This document shows, one piece after another, positions 13,362 to 19,368 of a stretch of 54,543 nucleotides of DNA (position 1 is the first letter of the stretch; each line of letters opens with the position of its first letter). The notes under the pieces were generated by a model, which saw nothing but the letters and a program-made list of their open reading frames with translations, did not search any database and was not told where the DNA came from. This DNA is from a virus. The stretch spans positions 1-54,543 of IMG/VR virus record IMGVR_UViG_3300046461_000068; one strand, written 5' to 3'. Made by a program: the position numbers and the translations under genes.

Positions 13362-13546
13362 ACACACACACCGCCTACACCGGGGTTAGAGACCCCATCT
13401 ACTGCCAAACCTTACTAACAGAAATCCAAGACAATGATCGAAGACGAGCAGATAAAAAACATCGAAGAAAAAATGCAGGAAAGCGTAGCGGCCATGCGAA
13501 AAATGACCGCACTGGTCGGCGCAGCGCGGCAGATCAAAGAGTTTAG
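13358..13546 (+). CDS. Doubtful small ORF overlapping the next gene
   Basis: 62 residues starting MNTHTAYTGVRDPIYCQTLL, with a very basic second half. The start couples as ATGA to the preceding stop, but from 13434 on it overlaps a better-looking gene in another frame for 113 bp, and its basic tail is probably a shadow. The first 25 residues could be a real short peptide. Confidence 0.25.
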   Translation: MNTHTAYTGVRDPIYCQTLLTEIQDNDRRRADKKHRRKNAGKRSGHAKNDRTGRRSAADQRV

Positions 13547-13787
13547 CGGAGACCAGCGCAAGAACGCACTCGCTGCCGAGCAGATCAAATTCATCGCTCG
13601 CGGAGAATCCGTGTCGGCGGCTGAGAACCTTGCGCGGAGCAGTCCGATCTACCTTGAAAAATTCAAGGCACTGGAGGCATCCTACGCTGAAGCCTGTGGC
13701 ACGATTGCTGAATGGGAGGCTATCTTCGCTCGCTTTGAAGCTTGCCGCAGCATGCTGGCCATGGCGCGGCAGACCCTGGGGCTATGA
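13434..13787 (+). CDS. Helical hypothetical protein
   Basis: 117 residues starting MIEDEQIKNIEEKMQESVAA. It is nearly all helix, acidic at the start and with two Cys near the end of the chain. It resembles small helical proteins found beside recombination nucleases in phages, but I cannot name a family. It overlaps the next gene as ATGA. Confidence 0.7.
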   Translation: MIEDEQIKNIEEKMQESVAAMRKMTALVGAARQIKEFSGDQRKNALAAEQIKFIARGESVSAAENLARSSPIYLEKFKALEASYAEACGTIAEWEAIFARFEACRSMLAMARQTLGL

Positions 13788-13870
13788 ACGACGCCACTGC
13801 TTGCTGTGTGAGTATCGTAGCCATTTGTGTGCTGATTGGGTGGATTTTCTACTTGGGTTCAAGGGTATGA
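13784..13870 (+). CDS. Tiny membrane peptide (28 aa)
   Basis: 28 residues: MNDATACCVSIVAICVLIGW followed by IFYLGSRV. Almost the whole chain is hydrophobic and could cross a membrane once, with two adjacent Cys. It overlaps both neighbours as ATGA (13784-13787 and 13867-13870), the strongest evidence that it is translated. Confidence 0.6.
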   Translation: MNDATACCVSIVAICVLIGWIFYLGSRV

Positions 13871-14148
13871 AGCTGTCACACCGAGAGCGATGGGCCTTAG
13901 AGATCATCACCGAGAACCCCGGAATCACCATGATTGGAATCGCGGCGGCGTTCAACGTCCCGCACCCGATCTACGGGAAGCAACGTGCGGCCTCCACCGT
14001 GATAGCACGGTTGCGAAAACTGAAACTGGTTGAGGATTGCCCTCGCTGTCCTGTCTGCCACCGCGCATTGTCGCGGTCACGGAGGAATGTTCCACTGTAT
14101 GCTACAGGAGCGGGGCCAGCGGGTAGAGAGCCTGACTTCTTCAGGTAA
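13867..14148 (+). CDS. Winged-helix protein with zinc knuckle
   Basis: 93 residues. The first 60 (MKLSHRERWALEIITENPG, then MIGIAAAF and STVIARLRKLKLVED) have the helix-turn-helix and wing pattern of a winged-helix DNA-binding domain. CPRCPVCHRAL follows directly, adding a CxxCxxC zinc knuckle. It is the last gene before the promoter at 14224 and a candidate transcription regulator of the phage. The C-terminal tail is low complexity. Confidence 0.7.
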   Translation: MKLSHRERWALEIITENPGITMIGIAAAFNVPHPIYGKQRAASTVIARLRKLKLVEDCPRCPVCHRALSRSRRNVPLYATGAGPAGREPDFFR

Positions 14149-14223
14149 TTTCGCGCGAAACCTGCCGTGGTGGGAGGCATAACCCTTCAGCGTGGTGCAA
14201 ACGCACACGGCGGGAATTTCCTG

Positions 14224-14252
14224 TTGACAACCCCGGGCAACGGGGGGTTAAT
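14224..14252 (+). promoter_or_regulatory. Promoter for the 14261-15520 genes
   Basis: TTGACA at 14224-14229 and GTTAAT at 14247-14252 with 17 bases between; the spacer holds CCCCGGG and a G6 run. The ATG at 14261 lies eight bases after the -10, again leaving essentially no leader. Confidence 0.6.
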
Positions 14253-14260
14253 CAGAAGCG

Positions 14261-14449
14261 ATGAAGACTACATCGCAGAAAAACAGCTTGGGCGGAGGCT
14301 ACGGAATCAACCGTGGATTGGGAGCGGCATCGCATCTGACAGCAGCAACACCGGCAATGAAGAACGTCACCGTTCGTCCCGGTCTCGGGAAGCAGTTGCC
14401 GGGAAGTCACAAGACCGGCAGACATTTCCAGGGAGCGAAGATCAGATAA
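14261..14449 (+). CDS. Small basic Gly-rich protein
   Basis: 62 residues starting MKTTSQKNSLGGGYGINRGL, basic and Gly/Ala rich, with a Cys-free PGLGKQLPGSHKTGRHFQG tail. It is the first gene after the promoter at 14224. Its TAA overlaps the next ATG by one base (TAATG). No family recognised; the composition resembles small virion-associated or DNA-coating proteins. Confidence 0.6.
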   Translation: MKTTSQKNSLGGGYGINRGLGAASHLTAATPAMKNVTVRPGLGKQLPGSHKTGRHFQGAKIR

Positions 14450-14616
14450 TGGCCTTCCCGAAATTACCGGGATTCCCAAAATCCCCAATGCCGAAGCCAT
14501 CGAAGGGGCAGCTCATGCTCAAGGCAGCGGGGAAAAAGGCAGTTGGCTCAAACCTGAAGCAATTCACGATCACCGGACCAAAACGGAAAATGAAGGGCTT
14601 CCCGCAACCGTTCTAA
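14449..14616 (+). CDS. Small basic Pro/Lys-rich protein
   Basis: 55 residues beginning MAFPKLPGFPKSPMPKPSKG, strongly basic. It starts in a TAATG overlap and ends in another, so its expression is tied to both neighbours. No motif or family recognised. Confidence 0.6.
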   Translation: MAFPKLPGFPKSPMPKPSKGQLMLKAAGKKAVGSNLKQFTITGPKRKMKGFPQPF

Positions 14617-14663
14617 TGGCTAAGAAAAAGAAAAAAGGCGGCAAGCCACCAATCGGTTACTGA
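14616..14663 (+). CDS. 15-residue Lys-rich peptide between coupled genes
   Basis: Encodes MAKKKKKGGKPPIGY. It begins in a TAATG overlap with the gene before and stops two bases before the ATG of the gene after. The exact chaining suggests ribosomes read through it by reinitiation. It may be a real peptide or only a bridge; the sequence cannot tell. Confidence 0.45.
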   Translation: MAKKKKKGGKPPIGY

Positions 14664-14665
14664 CC

Positions 14666-15520
14666 ATGACCTTTGAGGATTACTGGAGTGCGGTTGATAG
14701 CCAGCCGACCCATATCCCAGGCACGGTCCCGCCCCCCGGAGTAACACCCACACGCACCGACCTTCTCAGCAGTTACTCCAGCCAGATCAAAGGCTTTCCT
14801 ACTAACAAGAATCAGCGCACTGACTTGTTAAAGAGTTACTCCGACAGCATTAACTCCGGTCCCTCGCTCCGTGAACGGATGCGAGACCTACTTCTTGGGA
14901 AAGGGCCAATTCCACCGGTAGGTGCATACGAGATTCCACCGAGACCGTCTGCAACTCCTGGTCCTAGCTCCACTCCTTCAGCTCGACGCGCTTACCCCGG
15001 GGCTGGTTCCCTTGTGGGTGTGCCCTTTATGAGCATGGCGTCCACAATGCCGCCGGAAGCTTACGTCCCGGCCAGTCCCGCAGCTACTCCAATTCAGGAA
15101 GATCTCAATCCTTCCATCAATGCAGACTTGGCGCGTTTCGGCAGAGGCGTTGCAAACTTTGCCGGTCCACGTTCCACTACCAATCCTTCCTTTCAGCCGA
15201 TGGGTGGTGCCGCGACTCCTTCCTTTCAGCCGATGCGCGGCGAACAGCTTGCGCTTCAGATGCCCGGACTAACAGACTGGTGGAATCGTGGTGCATACCA
15301 GGAGCCACCGAACTTCAGGTCGATGCCGACCATGAATTATGGTCCGGAAGCGACACCATATCCTGCCCCTCCGTGGCTGAATCTCCGGAACTGGATGGAT
15401 ACCGGCGAGCGAGGACCGCTCCCATTGCAGTGGTATAGTCCCGGTGGTTATCCATCTCCAGCCAACACACCAATGCCGGAAGCGTATGACGCGCTGACCA
15501 GCGGCGGTGCGCTCGGATAA
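14666..15520 (+). CDS. Pro/Ser-rich low-complexity protein with internal repeats
   Basis: 284 residues. Two copies of a short unit, RTDLLSSYSSQIKGFP and RTDLLKSYSDSINSGP, lie near residues 30-70, and PSFQPM occurs twice near 175-190. The rest is rich in Pro, Ser, Gly and Ala with scattered aromatic residues. It resembles the Pro/Gly-rich late protein at 35775-37682 in composition and may also be a virion component, though it is encoded on the early strand. It is followed by a terminator. Confidence 0.6.
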   Translation: MTFEDYWSAVDSQPTHIPGTVPPPGVTPTRTDLLSSYSSQIKGFPTNKNQRTDLLKSYSDSINSGPSLRERMRDLLLGKGPIPPVGAYEIPPRPSATPGPSSTPSARRAYPGAGSLVGVPFMSMASTMPPEAYVPASPAATPIQEDLNPSINADLARFGRGVANFAGPRSTTNPSFQPMGGAATPSFQPMRGEQLALQMPGLTDWWNRGAYQEPPNFRSMPTMNYGPEATPYPAPPWLNLRNWMDTGERGPLPLQWYSPGGYPSPANTPMPEAYDALTSGGALG

Positions 15521-15529
15521 AAGACAAAA

Positions 15530-15566
15530 GCGGCCAGGCACACCGATGAGCCTGACCGCCCTTTTT
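15530..15566 (+). terminator. Rho-independent terminator closing the first rightward operon
   Basis: GCGGCCAGGC at 15530-15539 pairs with GCCTGACCGC at 15550-15559 (one mismatch), loop of ten bases, then CCTTTTT. It begins ten bases after the stop of the 14666-15520 gene. Confidence 0.8.
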
Positions 15567-15626
15567 GTCTCACTTCACCTCGATAACAGATGGAACGAAG
15601 GTCTTAAAATAATTCCAAAAAAAACC

Positions 15627-15655
15627 TTGTCAACAAATCCTGCGGTGTGCTTTAT
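15627..15655 (+). promoter_or_regulatory. Promoter for replication genes
   Basis: TTGTCA at 15627-15632, 17 bases, CTTTAT at 15650-15655. The ATG of a small ORF follows at 15664, nine bases after the -10, so the message again has almost no leader. It lies 60 bases after a terminator, so the primase gene needs a promoter here. On the other strand the same bases give TTGACA and TATTTT 17 apart; no gene follows in that direction. Confidence 0.6.
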
Positions 15656-15663
15656 TGCGTTCC

Positions 15664-15780
15664 ATGCGAGAGAGGAACCCCGATCAACCTTCCAGTGGGT
15701 GCTTCGTGTGTGGTCTAGGCATTACGCCTCCTCTACTCGCAAAGCACGGGGCATCCACTGGAGGGCTGACGCATGCGTGA
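15664..15780 (+). CDS. Short leaderless CFVCG peptide upstream of primase (38 aa)
   Basis: 38 residues starting MRERNPDQPSSGCFVCG and ending in THA. One CxxC motif. Its ATG is nine bases after the -10 box. The GGAGG that serves the next gene lies inside this ORF, and the two genes overlap by eight bases. It may be a small zinc protein or mainly a translated leader that delivers ribosomes to the next gene. Confidence 0.5.
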   Translation: MRERNPDQPSSGCFVCGLGITPPLLAKHGASTGGLTHA

Positions 15781-16096
15781 GCAGTCCGATTTTCAATTCG
15801 GAGACTGTCCTCACCCGCATAAAATTGTTGTTGCCGAGAAGCGCGGCCCACATCACGCCAAGATAATCTGCAAAGACTGCAAGAAATTCTTCAGTTGGGT
15901 GCCGAAGCCGCAGAATCTCGCGCAGAAGCGTGAGAACGATGAAATCCTCACCGCCCTCTCAAAGCTAAAAGACCTGCCATCATGGGAGCGGCAGTTTGTC
16001 CGGCAGCTATCCACTCTCAGACACCTTAGCCCGAGGCAGCAGGAGAAATTGCTGCAACTTCGGGACTTATACCTGAAGAAAGAGGCCAGCCTATGA
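15773..16096 (+). CDS. Zinc-finger protein coupled to the primase gene
   Basis: 107 residues. CPHPHKIVV and IICKDCKKFFSWVPKP at 12-44 form a zinc ribbon (Cys/His pair, then CxxC) of a type I associate with phage replication loci. The remaining 60 residues are helical (LPSWERQFVRQLSTLRHLSP). GGAGG lies eight bases before the ATG. Its stop overlaps the primase start as ATGA. A primase or helicase cofactor is a reasonable guess from context only. Confidence 0.7.
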   Translation: MREQSDFQFGDCPHPHKIVVAEKRGPHHAKIICKDCKKFFSWVPKPQNLAQKRENDEILTALSKLKDLPSWERQFVRQLSTLRHLSPRQQEKLLQLRDLYLKKEASL

Positions 16097-18003
16097 CGGT
16101 CTCCATGGTAAAACGCTGTCACCAGACAGAGACCCATCCCATCACCTTCGATGAAATCTGGCTCGCCATACGCACTGGGGAGCATGGCCTCAAGGAAAAG
16201 ATCGTTCGCATCCGCAACCGCTACGAGGCCGAGAAAGATATAACCGGGGACACCGACAAGGCCAAGAAAGCCATTGCAGAGCTGAAACTGGAGCTGCCTG
16301 GGTTCCTGCCGTCCGGGACGTTCTCAAAGCGCGAGAGCGGCAGCCTCGTTGAATACTCCGGGGTTCTGTGCGCCGATCTGGATTCACTGGGCGATCGAAT
16401 TCCGGAGATCCGGGAACTGATGAAGTCGCTGCCCTTTGTCCGGGCTGTCGCGCTGTCGCCATCGGGCGATGGGCTTAAAGTTTTCTTTAATGTAGTTAAT
16501 GATTCTCTTAGGCACGAAGATTCGTTCCGCGCGATCCGCGACAACGTGCGCGACCTGGGAATCGAGATCGACGAGAAGTGCAAAGACCCATGCCGCATCT
16601 GCTTCTTTACCTACGATCCTGATTTATGGCTCCGGGTGGATGGGAACGAGATCCTGCCCCCGTCAGAGCCATTACCCCGGGGTAAGACATCCGCAGTCCC
16701 ACCTCCGACGTCAGCCGACGTCAGAAACGGTCAATCCCGCGAGATGATTGCATTCAGGCTTTTGGGTGAATTACGCCCGGCACCGGAGAAGGGCGGCTTC
16801 TTCGTGGATTGCCCCGGGGTTAGCTTCCACACCGCCAAAAGCGCAGGGAAGCACACCATTCTGTTTCTTGAGAATGTGCCCACCTTGTTCTGCCAGCACC
16901 AGAGTTGTGCCCATGTTGTTGAGGCCTTCAACAAGGTGCTTCGCTCGGAGATTGGCAAGGCCGAATTCACGCCGCCGCCGCCGCGCAGTCCGTTCGGCGC
17001 GAACGGCGACATTCCCGTTGAGGACGCCAAAGTGGTTGATGAATGGGCCGAAGCCCTGGGGAAATCCTTCGTTTCCAGCAGAGAGCTGGAAGGGCTGACC
17101 ATCGTCCCGAGGAAAAAGATCATGTCCGACTGGTTCAGGGAAGGCGACCTTGGCTACATCTTCGGATTCCGTGGTGTAGCCAAAACCTGGTTCGCTCTCG
17201 GACTCAGCACCGCACTCGCCACGGGCGGTAAAATAGGCGAATGGCAGGCGAATGGGGAGTTTCAGGTCGCCTATCTGGACAGCGAAATGCCAGCCGAAGA
17301 CATTCGCTCCCGCGTCATTGGGATGGGACTGACCCTGAATGACAATTTCCACCTTCTCAACCATGAGTTGCTGTTTGAACGCACCGGCAAAGTGGTGAAC
17401 GTCAACAATTTAACCATCCAGAAGGCAATCACGCGCTACTGCGTGGCGAACAAGATTCAGGTCTTCGTTGTTGATAACCTTTCCACGGCGGCCTACGGCA
17501 TGCGGGAGAACGAGGCCGACAGTTGGGAGCAGATGAATCGCTGGCTTCTGGAACTGCGCCGGGAGAAGATCTCGGTCGTAATCATTCACCACGCGGGGCG
17601 TTCCGGGAACATGCGTGGCACCAGCAAGCGCGAGGATGCAGCCTTTTGGGTGATACAGCTCGACGACGCCAAAAAGGATTCTGACGACCGTAATGGAGCG
17701 CGGTTCATCAGCCGATTCACCAAATCCAGCCGGAACACGCAGTTGGACGTTCCTTCCTACGAGTGGCACTTCCTCACCGACTTCGCCACCAATGAAGTCC
17801 ACATCACCTGCAAGTTGAGCGAAGGATTGGCCGTGTTCCATGCCGTGATTGATTCCGGCGTCACCAAACCGAGCGAGATCGCCAAGGTCATGGGGATTCA
17901 GGATTATCAGGTCTCCCGGTTCGCCAAGAAAGCCATAGACCAGGGGTGGCTGGAAAGAGCCAGCCGGGGCGAGTATCGGCTGGTGACCATTGACCCGAAA
18001 TGA
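16093..18003 (+). CDS. AEP primase - RepA-like helicase fusion
   Basis: 636 residues; the replication initiator of this genome. Residues 75-190 match a BT4734-type archaeo-eukaryotic primase domain: the metal-binding pair CADLDSLG (Asp95, Asp97), SPSGDGLKVFF at 122-132 in place of the usual sxH strand, and CRICFFTYDPDLWL further on. Residues 238-275 hold a Cys/His cluster (VDCPG...H, FCQHQSCAH) that could bind zinc. Residues 340-560 are a RepA/AAA_25-type helicase: Walker A GFRGVAKTW at 358-366 with Ala for the last Gly, Walker B VFVVDN, then IIHHAGRSGN. The last 55 residues form a winged helix. The array of 12-bp repeats begins three bases after the stop. No DNA polymerase is present, so the host enzyme is probably used. 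Confidence 0.85.
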   Translation: MTVSMVKRCHQTETHPITFDEIWLAIRTGEHGLKEKIVRIRNRYEAEKDITGDTDKAKKAIAELKLELPGFLPSGTFSKRESGSLVEYSGVLCADLDSLGDRIPEIRELMKSLPFVRAVALSPSGDGLKVFFNVVNDSLRHEDSFRAIRDNVRDLGIEIDEKCKDPCRICFFTYDPDLWLRVDGNEILPPSEPLPRGKTSAVPPPTSADVRNGQSREMIAFRLLGELRPAPEKGGFFVDCPGVSFHTAKSAGKHTILFLENVPTLFCQHQSCAHVVEAFNKVLRSEIGKAEFTPPPPRSPFGANGDIPVEDAKVVDEWAEALGKSFVSSRELEGLTIVPRKKIMSDWFREGDLGYIFGFRGVAKTWFALGLSTALATGGKIGEWQANGEFQVAYLDSEMPAEDIRSRVIGMGLTLNDNFHLLNHELLFERTGKVVNVNNLTIQKAITRYCVANKIQVFVVDNLSTAAYGMRENEADSWEQMNRWLLELRREKISVVIIHHAGRSGNMRGTSKREDAAFWVIQLDDAKKDSDDRNGARFISRFTKSSRNTQLDVPSYEWHFLTDFATNEVHITCKLSEGLAVFHAVIDSGVTKPSEIAKVMGIQDYQVSRFAKKAIDQGWLERASRGEYRLVTIDPK

Positions 18004-18006
18004 CCA

Positions 18007-18154
18007 CTCTTGCATTATCTCTTGCACTCACTCTTGCACTTAACCCGATCCCAAATGGAGTTCTTGCACATAAAAGCCTATAGATGTTTGCAAGTGCAAG
18101 AGTGCTTTTCGCCATTCCTGGCCTTAGTTCTTGCACTTTCTCTTGCAGCTACGC
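18007..18154 (+). repeat. 12-bp iterons CTCTTGCACTNA, candidate replication origin
   Basis: Three tandem 12-bp units begin at 18007, 18019 and 18031 (CTCTTGCATTAT, CTCTTGCACTCA, CTCTTGCACTTA). A further TTCTTGCACATA is at 18061, an inverted unit AAGTGCAAGAG at 18093-18103, and two more tandem units at 18127 and 18139. An AT-rich stretch with TTAAAACGTAAAAATG follows at 18154-18172. Iterons beside an initiator gene, with an AT-rich flank, are the classic form of an iteron origin. Binding by the winged helix of the primase-helicase is inference. Confidence 0.75.
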
Positions 18155-18221
18155 TTAAAACGTAAAAATGTGACAAACCAAATTCCTACCGAAACACACC
18201 CCCGCCCCTTTTCCTGACAAA

Positions 18222-18452
18222 ATGGCCAAACGAAAACCCGATTCCTACCATGCCGCCAAGAAGAAAATGAAGATGGAGCGGCTGGTCGAGCGATACTACG
18301 GCAAGAAAGATCTACTGGCCGCGTGGGACGAGCATTCCAATCCTGACCCTGAATACATTCGGGACTTGAAAGCCCGACTGCGAACCCATAAAAACGATCT
18401 GATCTACAGAGGCAGAGACGTAGAGGCAGAACTGAGTGAACAACCAACATAG
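18222..18452 (+). CDS. Small basic hypothetical protein downstream of origin
   Basis: 76 residues starting MAKRKPDSYHAAKKKMKMER, strongly basic at the start and helical. It lies directly after the iteron array, with about 70 non-coding bases between. No convincing ribosome site. No family recognised; DNA binding is plausible from charge. Confidence 0.6.
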   Translation: MAKRKPDSYHAAKKKMKMERLVERYYGKKDLLAAWDEHSNPDPEYIRDLKARLRTHKNDLIYRGRDVEAELSEQPT

Positions 18453-18467
18453 AAAGACCCACATAAT

Positions 18468-18668
18468 ATGCTGTATGAAGTAGCGATCCTGGAGAAGCCC
18501 ACTAAAAAAGAGGTGGAGGAGAGCGGAGCGACTGAGAAACTGGTGTTCGGCCCCAAGGCCGTGGTCGCCAACGATCCGCAGAGCGCGGCCATTGCCGCAG
18601 TGCTGGACGGAGAGAAGATCGTAGTCGATCGAGCGCGAATGATGGTGCTTGTGCGCCCTTTTGCGTAA
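18468..18668 (+). CDS. Conserved-type phage protein (MLYEVAIL)
   Basis: 66 residues: MLYEVAILEKPTKKEVEESG then EKLVFGPKAVVANDPQSAAI and VDRARMMVLVRPFA. This short alpha/beta protein with a MxYEVAI start and a final MxVLVRPF strand is of a kind common in late or transition regions of phages. Function unknown. Confidence 0.75.
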   Translation: MLYEVAILEKPTKKEVEESGATEKLVFGPKAVVANDPQSAAIAAVLDGEKIVVDRARMMVLVRPFA

Positions 18669-18673
18669 CTCCG

Positions 18674-18898
18674 GTGCCGTGTGAGCCAGCTCGGAGGCGC
18701 GATGAAGCCAAGCCACGGCCTGACATCATGGCGCATCTGAGGAGCATCGGAGAACAATCCTGGCAGGAGAAATTCGGAATGCCCACGCATGAGATTGGGG
18801 TTGCTGGCCCACAGGGGTCGGTGGGGATGTCCTACATGATGGCCTCCGCTCCGGCGGGTGGACAGACCTACACCGCGCAGAACCTGGGAATCAAATAA
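18674..18898 (+). CDS. Small hypothetical protein
   Basis: 74 residues if started at GTG (18674), 56 if started at ATG 18728 (MAHLRSIGEQSWQEKFGMPT). Neither start has a clear ribosome site. The C-terminal half is Gly/Ser/Met rich. It abuts the next gene (stop and start share base 18898). No family recognised. Confidence 0.55.
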   Translation: MPCEPARRRDEAKPRPDIMAHLRSIGEQSWQEKFGMPTHEIGVAGPQGSVGMSYMMASAPAGGQTYTAQNLGIK

Positions 18899-19368
18899 TG
18901 GCATTGCTCAATTACACCACCACGGTTCCCGCCGAGCGCACCATTGCAGAGATTCAGACAAAGCTGGCCAGAGCTGGTGCGCGGCAGATCATGCACGGCT
19001 ACGATGAGAAAGGGAACTGCACCGAGCTGGCATTCAAGATCAATACCAAATGGGGTGAGGTGGCATTCCTGCTGCCAGCCAACATCAATGCGGTTGACGC
19101 CATTCTGCGAAAGCAGATGAAGCGCATCCGCAACTACGACGCCCTGCGCGAGCAAGCAACTCGCGTGGGGTGGCGCATTCTGAAGGACTGGGTGGAGGCG
19201 CAGATCGCACTCATTGAGACCGGCATGGTCTCAGTCGAGCAGGTGTTTCTGCCCTTCGCGCAGGACGACAAGGGTGTGACCGTTTATGAATTTTTTGAGA
19301 AGCAGAAGTTCAAAGGTCTTGCCCTGATGGAGAGAACTAATGTAGTCGAAATGAAGGAAGCCAAATGA
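18898..19368 (+). CDS. Conserved phage hypothetical protein
   Basis: 156 residues. The pattern YTTTVPAERTIAEIQTKLAR, then INTKWGEVAFLLPANI, and later GWRILKDWVEAQIALIE with MVSVEQVFLPF belongs to a protein conserved in many tailed phages of environmental origin, usually in the middle of the genome. Function unknown. GGGAATC precedes the ATG. It overlaps the next start as ATGA. Confidence 0.8.
   Translation: MALLNYTTTVPAERTIAEIQTKLARAGARQIMHGYDEKGNCTELAFKINTKWGEVAFLLPANINAVDAILRKQMKRIRNYDALREQATRVGWRILKDWVEAQIALIETGMVSVEQVFLPFAQDDKGVTVYEFFEKQKFKGLALMERTNVVEMKEAK

Noticed and set aside
13358-13787. Programmed frameshift joining 13358-13546 to 13434-13787
   Set aside because: No slippery heptamer or following structure is visible in the overlap; the second ORF has its own ATG.
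18007-18154. CRISPR array
   Set aside because: Units are 12 bp, partly tandem without unique spacers and partly inverted; no cas genes. Fits iterons.
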